Origin: Dietzia sp. B32
Lineage (GTDB): Bacteria > Actinomycetota > Actinomycetes > Mycobacteriales > Mycobacteriaceae
Assembly (NCBI RefSeq): GCF_024732245.1
Contig: NZ_CP093845.1
Location: 1,302,001 to 1,366,000, forward strand
Reading direction: 5' to 3'
Length of the DNA: 64,000 bases
Positions 45,723 to 55,913 of this stretch are shown piece by piece. A program made the translations under genes and the position numbers. The first letter of the stretch is position 1. Each line of letters begins with the position of its first letter. The notes under the pieces were generated by a model. That model ran no database searches. It had not been told where the DNA came from and was given only the letters and a program-made list of their open reading frames with translations.

Positions 45723-46602
45723 GCAGGCCGGCACGTACGAAAAGTCCGACCGGCGCCCGTCCGCCCGCGAGGCCCGGCGCGCGCGCAACCCCCACCGGGC
45801 GGAGAGCTGGCAACCGACCGTACTGCGCCGGGTCCGGGTGCGCGCGGTCGAGTCCCTCGCGCCGGAGTTGGTGCGCGTCACGTTCGAGGGCGACGAGCTC
45901 GGGGAATCCGGGGCCGACGCCGGCGGCCCCGACCTTGTGCCCGCCGTGTGCAGTCCATCCTTCGACGACGTCGTGGTCTTCTGCCTGCCCGATCCCGCCA
46001 CGGGCGAGGTCACGCTCCCCGTTCCCGCGCCGGGCGGCGGGCTGGGTCACCCGCCGGGCGGCACCGCGCTGGTGCGGGAGTACACCGTGCGCTCGCTGCG
46101 CGACGGTGCCCTCGCGGTGGACCTGGTCCGCCACGCCTCGGGCGCGGGCGTGCGCTGGCTCGAGTCGGTCCGGCCGGGTGACGAGCTGACGATCGTCGGC
46201 CCGCGCGTCAGCCGGGCGCTCCCCGCGGTCGACCGCATGCTCGCCGTCGGGGACGCCACCGCCCTGCCCGCGCTGGCGCGGCTGATTGAGGAGCGACCGC
46301 CCACGTTGGCGCTCGACGTGCTGGCCGCGCTGCCCGACTCGCCCGCGCTCCCCCGCACTGTCCTGCCTGCGGTCTCCCCCGCCGACGCCGACCGCGTCCG
46401 GGTACGGGTGGTGGCGGCCGCGCCCGGCTCGGCGGAGGAACTCATCGACGCGCTGTCCGCGGCGGCACTCCCCACCGGGTTCGCGTGGGTGGCCGGCGAG
46501 TCCGGGATGGTCACGGCCGTCCGCCGTCATCTCCTCGCCCGCGGCCAGGAGCCCGACCGCGTCCAGTTCACCGGATACTGGCGCCTCGGAGGGCCGCTGT
46601 AG
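45715..46602 (+). CDS. Siderophore-interacting FAD protein (ferric-siderophore reductase)
   Basis: A 295-residue SIP-family protein (ViuB/YqjH-like). LVREYTVRSLRD is the FAD-binding RxYTxR motif, LAVGDATALPALARLIEE the NAD(P)-binding segment, and the C-terminus ends VQFTGYWRLGG as in the family. It reduces Fe3+ in imported siderophores to release iron in the cytosol. GTG start inside the end of the permease gene. The gene completes the uptake locus. Confidence 0.92.
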   Translation: MPEQAGTYEKSDRRPSAREARRARNPHRAESWQPTVLRRVRVRAVESLAPELVRVTFEGDELGESGADAGGPDLVPAVCSPSFDDVVVFCLPDPATGEVTLPVPAPGGGLGHPPGGTALVREYTVRSLRDGALAVDLVRHASGAGVRWLESVRPGDELTIVGPRVSRALPAVDRMLAVGDATALPALARLIEERPPTLALDVLAALPDSPALPRTVLPAVSPADADRVRVRVVAAAPGSAEELIDALSAAALPTGFAWVAGESGMVTAVRRHLLARGQEPDRVQFTGYWRLGGPL

Positions 46603-46624
46603 GTCCTGAGCCTCTCCCCGGACC

Positions 46625-46655
46625 GCTTCGGGAAGTGGCGACGACGACGAGGTCC
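46625..46655 (+). repeat. Intergenic GACGACGACGAG element, copy 7, with hairpin
   Basis: These 31 bases are identical to 52609-52639. They hold the TTCGGG arm of a small CCCG/CGGG hairpin, GAAGTGGC and the GAC repeat. Located between convergent genes, 22 bases after the reductase stop. Confidence 0.8.
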
Positions 46656-46868
46656 GCCCCAGCCCGGACCGGCCCGCGGCCGCCGGGATGGGCGGGACTG
46701 GCCGCCGGGGCTCGCTGACCGGGCGTGACTCTCACCTCGCGTGCCGGAGAGCCCCTGTCGCCCTCCGCTCGACCCACCCAACGCGGGGTCAATTTCAATC
46801 CCGTCTTCCCAGTGCGGGTTCCGAACAAGCGCGTGACCACTCGCTGTTCCAGCGCCCTGGCGAATCAG

Positions 46869-47237
46869 TCATCCCGCCGGGTAATCGCGGTTGAGCGTCC
46901 CGTCTGGGTTCAACGCTTCCGGCGCGACAAACACCCACCGCGGAGTGGGCGCTCCCGCATAGACGCAGACGAGACGCCGGTCGTAGACCTCGTAGAGCTG
47001 ACTCACATCGCACGGGTCTCCGTACTGCGGTGCCGCTGTCGGCGGAAGGTGAAACTCCCACACAAGTGGATAGGGCAGCCCCGGGAGTTGCCAGATCGGG
47101 ATGTCGAACGGCCGGGGTATGACGATCGGCTCAACCGCGGACCCGGCGATCGGCTGCGCCCCCGCCGCGGCGGCGCCTACCAGAGCCGCAGACAATGCGG
47201 CTCCGGTGACGAGGAGCTTCTTCCACAGACTGGCCAT
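46869..47237 (-). CDS. Short secreted protein with LPxLPYPLxW module
   Basis: A 122-residue secreted protein: MASLWKKLLVTGAALSAALV signal ending near AGAQ, then EPIVIPRPFDIPIWQLPGLP, YPLVWEFHLPP, and a short Cys-containing tail (GDPCDVSQLYEVYDRRLVCV). The tail differs from those of its relatives at 30650, 38286 and 47287. It lies 49 bases downstream of one of these paralogues. The ribosome site is weak, so the start is likely but not certain. Confidence 0.65.
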   Translation of the reverse strand: MASLWKKLLVTGAALSAALVGAAAAGAQPIAGSAVEPIVIPRPFDIPIWQLPGLPYPLVWEFHLPPTAAPQYGDPCDVSQLYEVYDRRLVCVYAGAPTPRWVFVAPEALNPDGTLNRDYPAG

Positions 47238-47286
47238 GAGGAACCCATCTTTCGTTAGCGCCTGAGGTACTCGAGGGAAACTGGGG

Positions 47287-47868
47287 TCACGGAAAAATCC
47301 AGGGATCACGTTGATCGAACACAAAACCCGGCAGGGTTGTAGTTCTTGCACCTCGGTCATCGTGGGACGTGAGCTTGGCGAAGGTCGGTCCTGCCGGGGT
47401 CTGCCGAACGTCGTGGAGAACGATGCGCGCCGGCTTGCTACGACGGATGCCGTTGTAGCAGGCAGGGATGCACTCCACCCAGACCTTCTCGGCGGTCGCC
47501 TCGGCCGCACCGTCAAGCCACGTAGTCCAGCGGACGTTCTGGAATTGGCCGTTACCATCACCGCAGGCGATGACAATCGTCGATGGCAGCCGCTCGGGCT
47601 GGTGCCCGCAATCCAAGGCGACAGTCCGTCCACCAAATGGATCGAATGGCGGCGCGGGACGAACCCACTCGAACGGATACGGAAGCTCCGGCAATGGCGC
47701 CGCCTCGGACCCCGCCGGGACTGGAACGTGCACAGGAGCGAGATCGGGCACCGGCACCACGAAAGGCCCGATGTTCACCTCGGCGGCCGCTGCGGCGGGC
47801 GCGAGACCGACCGACATCGCAGCCCCAAGCGCCGCTCCGATGAACTTCTCGCGATTGCGTCGCATCAT
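47287..47868 (-). CDS. Secreted protein with VPVP/LPxLPYPxxW module
   Basis: A 193-residue secreted protein. After a signal ending AAA, the module NIGPFVVPVPDLAPVHVPVP, AGSEAAPLPELPYPFEW is nearly identical to that of the 38286 protein. The remaining 110 residues (ALDCGHQPERL, VIACGDGNG, WVECIPACYNGIRR) hold five Cys and are not recognised. Two start codons are close together (47880 and 47868); the latter has better spacing to GGGA. Paired with the 46869 gene as a likely operon. Confidence 0.7.
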   Translation of the reverse strand: MMRRNREKFIGAALGAAMSVGLAPAAAAAEVNIGPFVVPVPDLAPVHVPVPAGSEAAPLPELPYPFEWVRPAPPFDPFGGRTVALDCGHQPERLPSTIVIACGDGNGQFQNVRWTTWLDGAAEATAEKVWVECIPACYNGIRRSKPARIVLHDVRQTPAGPTFAKLTSHDDRGARTTTLPGFVFDQRDPWIFP

Positions 47869-48002
47869 CTCTGGTCCCATCTTCCCAGGCGCTCGGCCCT
47901 GATCATGAAATTATGGCTGTTCACTTCGCTTTGTTGCCGGATTCGACCTATTTCGCCCTCAGCCTTTCGGCCGCATCACTCCCGCCGCGCGGTCCGATAC
48001 TG

Positions 48003-48160
48003 GTAGCGGTCATGGTGATCGTCTCGGAGCTCGCCGGCCCCGGGACGACCGGCGCCGTCACGACAGGGACGATGCCGCCTAGTTGTGGCCGGTGATGTCC
48101 TGGAGCAGTGCCCCGAAGGCCAGGTCGTCAGCGATATCGCAGGAGCCGCTGTAGGTCCTG
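48003..48160 (-). pseudogene. SOUL-family remnant
   Basis: About 158 bases align with the middle of the intact SOUL gene at 50166-50738: DLAFGALLQDITGHN corresponds to QAFRALFRYITGHN, and after a stop and one-base shift VTAPVVPGPASSETITMTAT corresponds to MTAPVVQESPGSEKIAMTAP. Both ends are missing, so it is a dead fragment. Confidence 0.75.
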
Positions 48161-48169
48161 ACCGACGGT

Positions 48170-49174
48170 CTAGGCAGCGTCCCCCGCCGACGCCGGGCTC
48201 CGCTTGCGCCACAGGGCGAGCAGCGCGACCAGCAGCGCAACGCCGAACCCGAGGGCCACCCACACTGCCGGCGAGAGCCCGCCGGTGACAGCAACCGGCT
48301 CCCCCTCCCCCTGGTCCGGGAACGAGATCTCTGCTGCGGCGGTCTCTTTGCCGTACCCGCTGTCCAGGGTCACCTCGGCCGACCAGGGCCCCGCCGGGAA
48401 CGTGCCACTGTTGGGCACCTCGATGATCAGCTCGCCACTGGATCCGGAGGGAATAGTCTTTCCGCCGGATTCCACGGCGGGCACCGAGAGCCCACCGGGC
48501 CCCTCGGTGAGATCGAGAGTCCCGGATACCTCGACTGCTCTGGCGCCGGTGTTCTCCAGAATCGCTTTGATCGCTGCCGTGCCGTCGTCGAGCCGGATCG
48601 GCAGTAGGGATCCGATCGAGAAGCTCGGTCGAGGTCCGTCCCCGGAACCCACCGAGAGATACATGCGGATGCCGACGCGACTGACCGCCTGCACGGCGTC
48701 GGCGTTGTCCTCATCCACCTGGGTTGACATCCAGATCAGTGCGTACTGCTCGACCTCGGGCGCGTCGGCGGGGACGTCGACGGAGACTGTCACCACCTCT
48801 TCCTGACCCGGGTCGAGTGTGACCTCAGTCTTGTCGAGTGAGGTCCACGTGGTCAGCGCGTTTGTCGCCCCTCGGGGCTCCGCCTGATAGCCCTCGTCAT
48901 CGACGTGGGCCGCACCGACATACAGGTCGAAGGTGGTGCGTTCGGGCATGGTGCTGGACACCACGATCTGGCGCTCCATGCGCTTGCCCGGCGGGACGTT
49001 GTCGACGATGTAAGTCGATGCACGAGGATTGTCGGCGAGATCGACTGGGACCTCGCCTATTCGGATGCCGAAACCGCCCGAATTGTCCTGCGCCAGCGCG
49101 ACACCGCTGGACACCAGGATGCCTAGAACCACTGCAACAAGCAGTGCCGTGCTCGCCGACAGTACGCGACTCAT
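48170..49174 (-). CDS. Membrane-anchored surface protein, DUF916/WxL-interacting-like
   Basis: A 334-residue surface protein: signal peptide ending near ALAQ, a beta-sandwich region (DLADNPRASTYIVDNVPPGK, RMERQIVVSSTMPERTTFDL) like the DUF916 peptidoglycan-binding domain of Gram-positive WxL-interacting proteins, a second Ig-like domain (GARAVEVSGTLDLTEGP), and a C-terminal membrane segment (GLSPAVWVALGFGVALLVAL) with a basic tail. Upstream on the same strand a small secreted protein is encoded, as in WxL-type operons. DUF916 similarity is by eye. Confidence 0.68.
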   Translation of the reverse strand: MSRVLSASTALLVAVVLGILVSSGVALAQDNSGGFGIRIGEVPVDLADNPRASTYIVDNVPPGKRMERQIVVSSTMPERTTFDLYVGAAHVDDEGYQAEPRGATNALTTWTSLDKTEVTLDPGQEEVVTVSVDVPADAPEVEQYALIWMSTQVDEDNADAVQAVSRVGIRMYLSVGSGDGPRPSFSIGSLLPIRLDDGTAAIKAILENTGARAVEVSGTLDLTEGPGGLSVPAVESGGKTIPSGSSGELIIEVPNSGTFPAGPWSAEVTLDSGYGKETAAAEISFPDQGEGEPVAVTGGLSPAVWVALGFGVALLVALLALWRKRSPASAGDAA

Positions 49175-49319
49175 CTTCAGTTTCCTCAGACTTGGTGGAG
49201 CAGGGACAGCGCGGGCCGCAGCGCAATGCGGCGGTGCACCCTCGGAGCACAGCGATCGACAGAGGTCGCTCCCACCCGTGGATGGGAGCGACCACTGCGA
49301 CCTGCCGGTCTAACGAGAG

Positions 49320-49904
49320 TCAGTACAGAGACTGCGTCAGAGTGGCCGAGTACTCCCCGGCCTCGACGTCAACGACGGTCGTATCCCCCTCGGTCACTGT
49401 CGGAAGCGTCACCCGGATGTTCGGTGTGTACGTGGTGGAGACGTCGGGAAGGGTGATCCCTGTGCGGTTCAGCAAGGTGACCTGACCGCTCATGTTCGTG
49501 GCGTCGGCCCAGCTCCCAACCGATGTCGTCGTGCCGTTGATACCCGTGACCGCAGTGAGCCACATGCGGACGTTTTCATTGCTGATAGTTGCGCCCGTGC
49601 TGGTCCCGAAGTCTGTGATGTCCGCCCGCAGTGCGTAGGACCGGGGATTTCCGGCGCGATCATCCCGGATACTAGGGGCAACCATCGCGCTGTTCGCCGC
49701 GGTACCGCCGAAGTTCACGATCAAGGAAGTGGACGCCTGCGGAGCGACAGAGAACCGCAGCGAACCGGCAGAGTTCGGGCTCACTGTCAGATTGACGGTG
49801 GTGTCCGCGGTATCCGCAGCGGGTTGGGCGTTGGCGGCTGCCGACGGCGCGACCAGTCCGAACGCCGCGGCTATCGCGACCGCACGGATAATTTTTCTGT
49901 TCAT
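49320..49904 (-). CDS. Small secreted beta-rich protein, putative partner of the DUF916-like protein
   Basis: A 194-residue secreted protein with signal MNRKIIRAVAIAAAFGLVAP cut near ANAQ. The mature chain is Thr/Ser/Asn-rich and predicted all-beta (TTVNLTVSPNSAGSLRFSVA; GEYSATLTQSLY at the end). The C-terminal strand pattern recalls WxL-domain proteins, but the two WxL motifs themselves are absent. It is 145 bases upstream of the DUF916-like gene on the same strand. Function as a surface ligand or layer component is inferred. Confidence 0.65.
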   Translation of the reverse strand: MNRKIIRAVAIAAAFGLVAPSAAANAQPAADTADTTVNLTVSPNSAGSLRFSVAPQASTSLIVNFGGTAANSAMVAPSIRDDRAGNPRSYALRADITDFGTSTGATISNENVRMWLTAVTGINGTTTSVGSWADATNMSGQVTLLNRTGITLPDVSTTYTPNIRVTLPTVTEGDTTVVDVEAGEYSATLTQSLY

Positions 49905-50165
49905 TGCACTTCCTCGGTGCTCGCAGAAATGAGACAGGCGTCATCCCACGTACCGGTCAATGGGTAACCGCGGCTCGGCCGACCGGGATGGACGCACGAC
50001 CAAATGAGACGGTCGTCACATACCTTAGATGGACAGTTGCTTATCTTGCAACTCGCTGGCAGTCAGCCGTCCACGACGGGACGGATCGACGGACACAGGC
50101 TCCGTCCGTGCGCGAAGGGCGGGCGCCGTTACCTGGCGACGAACCAGCCCCACGGGCGACCTAAG

Positions 50166-50738
50166 TCAGCCGCCCTCGGGCCACACCACGTCCTGCACGA
50201 CCTCGTTGCGCCGTAGGAACCACGGCGTGAAGGGCGGGTCGAACCGGGCGTACCTGGGCGGCCCGGTGGCGACCAGCCCGGCCCGGGCGATCCCGGCCTC
50301 GAGGTCCGCCAGGTGACGTCGATAGGCCGACTCGCTCCACCGTCCGGAGTAGCGCACTGCTGCGGCGACACGGTCGGGCACCTGCCGGATCCGCACCTGA
50401 GGATCGGTGGGCACCGGCGCGGTCGCGGCGGTCAGCGAGGCGGGCAGGACAAAGGCGACGACGTGTTCGTCGCCGTCAGCCTCGGTCTGGACGACGGGTG
50501 CGGTCATGGCGATCTTCTCGGAGCCGGGTGACTCCTGGACGACCGGTGCCGTCATGGCAATGGACCCTGCCGACTCGTTGTGACCGGTGATGTACCTGAA
50601 CAGCGCCCTGAACGCCTGGTTGCCGGCACTGCCGAAGGACCCGTGAACGGACACCTCCGCCACGGCGTGGGAGGGGTACCGCCGCAGCTCGAACTCGGGG
50701 AACCGCTCGACAACCTCGTACGGCTGCTGCTCGGTCAT
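50166..50738 (-). CDS. SOUL family heme-binding protein
   Basis: A 190-residue protein of the SOUL/HBP family: YEVVERFPEFELRRYPSHAV, AFRALFRYITGHNESAGSIA, MTAPVV repeated and the C-terminal AAAVRYSGRWSESAYRRHLA segment are characteristic. Bacterial members bind tetrapyrroles or have unknown roles. There is no signal peptide, so it is cytosolic. A truncated relic lies at 48003-48160. ATG 50738 follows no strong Shine-Dalgarno. Confidence 0.85.
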   Translation of the reverse strand: MTEQQPYEVVERFPEFELRRYPSHAVAEVSVHGSFGSAGNQAFRALFRYITGHNESAGSIAMTAPVVQESPGSEKIAMTAPVVQTEADGDEHVVAFVLPASLTAATAPVPTDPQVRIRQVPDRVAAAVRYSGRWSESAYRRHLADLEAGIARAGLVATGPPRYARFDPPFTPWFLRRNEVVQDVVWPEGG

Positions 50739-50846
50739 GAATCGACGGTACGCGCCTATTCCACCGGTGTCGGCGCCGCGCATTAACTCACCGAATAAGG
50801 CCAGGTGGGCACGCCTCTGGGCGCCGTGGTGTGGGTAGTGAATCGC

Positions 50847-50870
50847 GACGACGACGATGACGACGACGAG
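50847..50870 (+). repeat. Intergenic GACGACGACGAG element, copy 8 (expanded)
   Basis: Two GAC runs joined by GAT. It stands at the 3' side of the hydrolase remnant (50922-51060), in the same position as copies 9 and 10 relative to the intact and dead hydrolase genes. Confidence 0.6.
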
Positions 50871-50921
50871 GCCCACCTCCACCCGCCCGACCCGCCGCCG
50901 GGTGGCGCGGAACTGGCCGGG

Positions 50922-51060
50922 TCAGCCCGAGAGTTCGCGGAGCCAGTCGACGATCGCGCCGGCCAACTCGTCCGGCGCCTCCACCGGCAGCATGTGTCCG
51001 GTCTCCGGGATCTTGACGTAGACCACGGGACCACGCCCAGCCCCGTTCGCCACCGCCCCG
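50922..51060 (-). pseudogene. Alpha/beta hydrolase C-terminal remnant
   Basis: About 139 bases match the 3' end of the hydrolase gene at 52691 (shared CTCCACCGGCAGCATGTGTC and CCAGCCCCGTTCGCC). It encodes the last approximately 45 residues and then breaks off. The rest of 50739-51113 contains only the GAC element and no gene. Confidence 0.8.
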
Positions 51061-51113
51061 AAGGCAGCGGGTGGTCAGTTCCTGCGCTTACGGCCACGAC
51101 GTCGCCCTCAGAC

Positions 51114-52301
51114 CTACTCCTCCACGACGAACTCGAGGTACTTCGTGAACGGCGTGAGCCCGACGGTCGCGTCATCGGTCGTCGGTGTGCCGTGGAAGGT
51201 CACCGGGCCGCCGCGGACTCGGCGCGGGTCGCCTGCCCCGTTGACACCACGGATCTCTATTCCGGTTCGAAGCGTGGTCCCGGCTGGGACGGTCGCGTGG
51301 GTCATGACGTGGATAGGGGTCCTCTGGGTGCCGGGGCAGGAGAGTATCAGGACCATGGTCGGATTGAACGACGGGATGTTCTTGACGCATTCGGAGCTGT
51401 AGCTCACCCCCGCGAGCGTCAGCGCCGCGTCCGGGTGGACCACCACGGTGATGTCCCCGATTCCCTCCGGGTTCGCGGCGCTGAGGTCGAGCACGTACTC
51501 CACCTGCTCTCCCGAGGTGATTTTCCCGTCGTTGGCGCCGTCTCCCCACGGCGTACCGGTGATGTTGTAGCTGACCTCTAGGTCAGCGGGCGGCTCGGTC
51601 TGCGTACTGGTCGCGGTCACCGTCGTCGTGTGGGTCACGGTCACGGTCGGCGCGACCGTCGTCGGCGTCACCGTCACCGTGGGGGCGACTTCGGTCGGGG
51701 TGACGGTCATGGTCGGAGCGACCGCCGTCGGCGTCACGGTCACCGGCGCGGCGGTACTCGTCGGCGTCACGGTCACCGGCAGGGCGGTGCTCGTCGGCGT
51801 CACGGTCACGGGTACGGCCGTCACCGTGGGGGTGTGGGTGACCGGGGCCGCACTCTCTGTCGAGGTGGCGGTCACGGTTGTCGTCACCGTTTCTGAGACG
51901 GTCGGCGTCACCGTCACCGGCGCCGCCGTGCTCGTCGGGGTCACCGTCACCGGCACCGCCGTATTCGTGGGAGTCACGGTCACGGGTACGGCCGTCACCG
52001 TGGGGGTCTGGGTCTGCGGGGCCGCGGTCACGGTGGGCGTGACGGTCACGGGCGCGGCCGTCACGGTCGGCGTCACCGTTACGGGCGGGGCCGTGGTCGG
52101 TTGCAGCGACCCCTGCGCGCCGAGCCTGAGCGAGCCCCACCCCGGACCCTCCGTTGCCGTATCGAGTGCGGCGAGACTGGCAGTGACGGCGGCGGGAGCC
52201 AGGCTTCCCATCGCCTCACCGGGTTGCTGGGCGTGTACGGGGGCCGCTGTTACGGATGCCAGGGCAACCGCGGCCAGTAGTGCCTGCAGGCGTCTTCTCA
52301 A
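51114..52301 (-). CDS. Secreted stalk protein with VTVTPT repeats
   Basis: A 395-residue secreted protein: signal MRRRLQALLAAVALASVTAA cut near VHAQ, a stalk of about 18 repeats of the type A-x-PVTVTPT (residues about 68-230), and a C-terminal beta domain (LEVSYNITGTPWGDGANDGK, then YVLDLSAANPEGIGDITVVV) with two Cys. No LPxTG or transmembrane anchor. Such Thr/Pro stalks are usually extended and glycosylated, so an adhesin or spacer role is likely. The gene sits between the ends of a degraded hydrolase-VOC pair. Confidence 0.72.
   Translation of the reverse strand: MRRRLQALLAAVALASVTAAPVHAQQPGEAMGSLAPAAVTASLAALDTATEGPGWGSLRLGAQGSLQPTTAPPVTVTPTVTAAPVTVTPTVTAAPQTQTPTVTAVPVTVTPTNTAVPVTVTPTSTAAPVTVTPTVSETVTTTVTATSTESAAPVTHTPTVTAVPVTVTPTSTALPVTVTPTSTAAPVTVTPTAVAPTMTVTPTEVAPTVTVTPTTVAPTVTVTHTTTVTATSTQTEPPADLEVSYNITGTPWGDGANDGKITSGEQVEYVLDLSAANPEGIGDITVVVHPDAALTLAGVSYSSECVKNIPSFNPTMVLILSCPGTQRTPIHVMTHATVPAGTTLRTGIEIRGVNGAGDPRRVRGGPVTFHGTPTTDDATVGLTPFTKYLEFVVEE
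51610..52095. repeat. Coding tandem-like repeats of the stalk protein
   Basis: Imperfect repeats of about 33 bases (often GTCACGGTCAC and GGCGTCACCGT) encode the VTVTPT units. Prone to unit gain or loss by slippage. Confidence 0.8.
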
Positions 52302-52479
52302 AGCGTTTCCTCAGGTAGGTGCCGGGCGCTACGCCGCCAGACAGTGGGTATGTCAACCGCACTGAACTCGTCGTATTACGGGCGGGCCCAGAACCACCGG
52401 AGAACGTCTCCAAGTTGTCGCACGTCAGATTAATGCAAACTCTCCTACGTGAAAAGAGTTTGAGATACCTCGCCTAATC

Positions 52480-52595
52480 ATTCTTGCCCGCCGGCGGCAG
52501 TCGGGGGCGATGACCACACGCCGCACGGCGATCCCGGCCACGGCACCGCGCTTCGACCCGTATGGAGGCGCCTCGAGCACGCGTCGAGCGAGACT
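52480..52595 (-). pseudogene. VOC protein 5' remnant
   Basis: Minus-strand VAGIAVRRVVIAPDC corresponds to MAGITARRVVVALDC, the start of the VOC protein at 53470-53859. About 80% of bases match over 50 positions, and similarity continues weakly upstream of the old start. It lacks an ATG. The remaining gap (52302-52690) holds a GAC element and no gene. Confidence 0.7.
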
Positions 52596-52608
52596 CCTCG
52601 CCCGGTGA

Positions 52609-52639
52609 GCTTCGGGAAGTGGCGACGACGACGAGGTCC
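52609..52639 (+). repeat. Intergenic GACGACGACGAG element, copy 9, with hairpin
   Basis: Identical over 31 bases to 46625-46655. It lies 51 bases past the 3' end of the intact hydrolase gene, on the side its transcript leaves. Confidence 0.8.
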
Positions 52640-52690
52640 ACCACCGCCCGGATCGACCCACCCCCACCGGGAAGCGCGGAACCGGCCGAG

Positions 52691-53425
52691 TCAGTCCTGG
52701 ATCGTGGGAAGCCAGTCGATGATCGCCCTGGCCAGCTCGTCCGGGGCCTCCACCGGCAGCATGTGTCCGGTCTCCGGGATCTCGACGTACGTCACGCGGG
52801 CCGCCTCGTCACCGCCCGTCCCAGCACCAGCCCCGTTCGCCTCGGCCCACCGCCGCTGTTCCTCGGTGGGCACCACGAGGTCATCGGACGCCCCCACGAT
52901 CAGCACCGGGACACCAGCCTGCGCGGGGAACTCGCTGCGGTCCGGCCGGGCGCCGATCGCCACCGAATGGGCGGCGAACCGCTCCGGCCCGTACATCCGT
53001 GCCGCGCGCAGCCGCTCGACCCTCACCTCGGGGTCGTGGCCGCGGTCGCCGTTGTACACCGCCTCCATGCCGTCGAGTGCGATCTCCTCGTACGCCTCCG
53101 GGCTCAGTCCCGCGGCGCGGTCGGCCCGCGCCTTCGCCGACTCCGGGTCCTCCGCGCCCACCGGGGCGGCGACCAGGACGAGTCCGGCCAGCAGCGACGG
53201 GTGCCGCTCGGCGAGATGCATCGCCACCACGCCGCCGAGGGAATGCCCGACGACGACGCTGCCGGGCGCGATCTGCCCCGCCAACTCGTCGACGAGGGCA
53301 TCGAGGTTGGCCACGGCCGGTAGGTCCAGCGGCGTGGCGTGGACGCCGTCCGGCAGTGCTCGCATGACCGGCGCCCAGGTCTGCGCGTCACCGTGGAGGC
53401 CGGGGAGGAGGACGAGGTCGGTCAT
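52691..53425 (-). CDS. Alpha/beta fold hydrolase
   Basis: A 244-residue alpha/beta hydrolase: MTDLVLLPGLHGDAQTWAPV (oxyanion region), nucleophile elbow VVGHSLGGV, acid in VGASDDLVVP and catalytic His in ETGHMLPVEAPDELA. Resembles small esterases and BioH/RutD-like hydrolases; substrate unknown. Two further copies exist in the window: a fragment at 50922 and a dead copy at 55982. The VOC gene lies 44 bases upstream on the same strand; the two duplicated together at least once. Confidence 0.88.
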   Translation of the reverse strand: MTDLVLLPGLHGDAQTWAPVMRALPDGVHATPLDLPAVANLDALVDELAGQIAPGSVVVGHSLGGVVAMHLAERHPSLLAGLVLVAAPVGAEDPESAKARADRAAGLSPEAYEEIALDGMEAVYNGDRGHDPEVRVERLRAARMYGPERFAAHSVAIGARPDRSEFPAQAGVPVLIVGASDDLVVPTEEQRRWAEANGAGAGTGGDEAARVTYVEIPETGHMLPVEAPDELARAIIDWLPTIQD

Positions 53426-53469
53426 GGCCGCGAGGCTACCCATCCGGAACCCGATCAGTGCCCGCTCCG

Positions 53470-53859
53470 TCACTCCTCACAGAGGCAGAACGGATGCCCC
53501 ACCGGGTCGAGGTACACCACGAACCGCCCGTCGGGGCTGGGCTGGTGCTCGTGTCGGCGGGCGCCGGCGGCGAGGACGGCCGGCTCGGAGTCAGCGATCG
53601 AGTCGACGTAGAAGTCGAGGTGCACCTGCGTGGGGACCGGGCCCTCGGGCCAGGTCGGGGCGCGGAAGTCGGGGACGGTCTGGCACGCGAGCGCGACCGC
53701 GCCCGGTTCGCCCTCCGGTGGCAGGACGTCGACCCAGTCCGAGTAGTCGGCGTCGTCACGAATCCGCCAGCCGAGCATCGCTGCGTAGAACTCGGCGAGC
53801 TCTCGAGCATCGGGGCAGTCGAGTGCGACGACCACACGCCGCGCGGTGATCCCAGCCAT
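53470..53859 (-). CDS. VOC family (glyoxalase-like) protein
   Basis: A 129-residue vicinal-oxygen-chelate protein: RRVVVALDCPDARELAEFYA, MLGWRI, TQVHLDFYVDSI and VVYLDPVGHPFCLCEE are typical of the glyoxalase_6-like group. Candidate metal ligands are His in QVHLDF and Glu near the C-terminus. Substrate unknown; some relatives confer resistance to bleomycin-like drugs or act as dioxygenases. It heads a two-gene unit with the hydrolase. A remnant of its 5' end is at 52480. Confidence 0.85.
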   Translation of the reverse strand: MAGITARRVVVALDCPDARELAEFYAAMLGWRIRDDADYSDWVDVLPPEGEPGAVALACQTVPDFRAPTWPEGPVPTQVHLDFYVDSIADSEPAVLAAGARRHEHQPSPDGRFVVYLDPVGHPFCLCEE

Positions 53860-55820
<1,961 letters not shown>

Positions 55821-55855
55821 GCCGCACTGCTCCGGGCCCCGCGCGCGCCGGGGCG

Positions 55856-55887
55856 ACGGGCCGGATCCCTCATCGAGTCCGGCCCGT
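55856..55887 (+). terminator. Terminator hairpin after choA
   Basis: ACGGGCCGGA (55856-55865) and TCCGGCCCGT (55878-55887) form a perfect 10-bp stem with a 12-base loop, 35 bases after the stop. Confidence 0.75.
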
Positions 55888-55913
55888 GCGTCTTCATGTG
55901 GGTGGAGAAGCCG

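Noticed and set aside
49320-49904. True WxL-domain protein
   Set aside because: The context suggests it but the two W-x-L motifs that define the domain are missing; called only as a beta-rich secreted partner.
51610-52095. Repeat array that could be mistaken for CRISPR
   Set aside because: Repeats are contiguous, in frame and code for VTVTPT units; there are no unique spacers and no cas genes. No CRISPR array was seen anywhere in the window.
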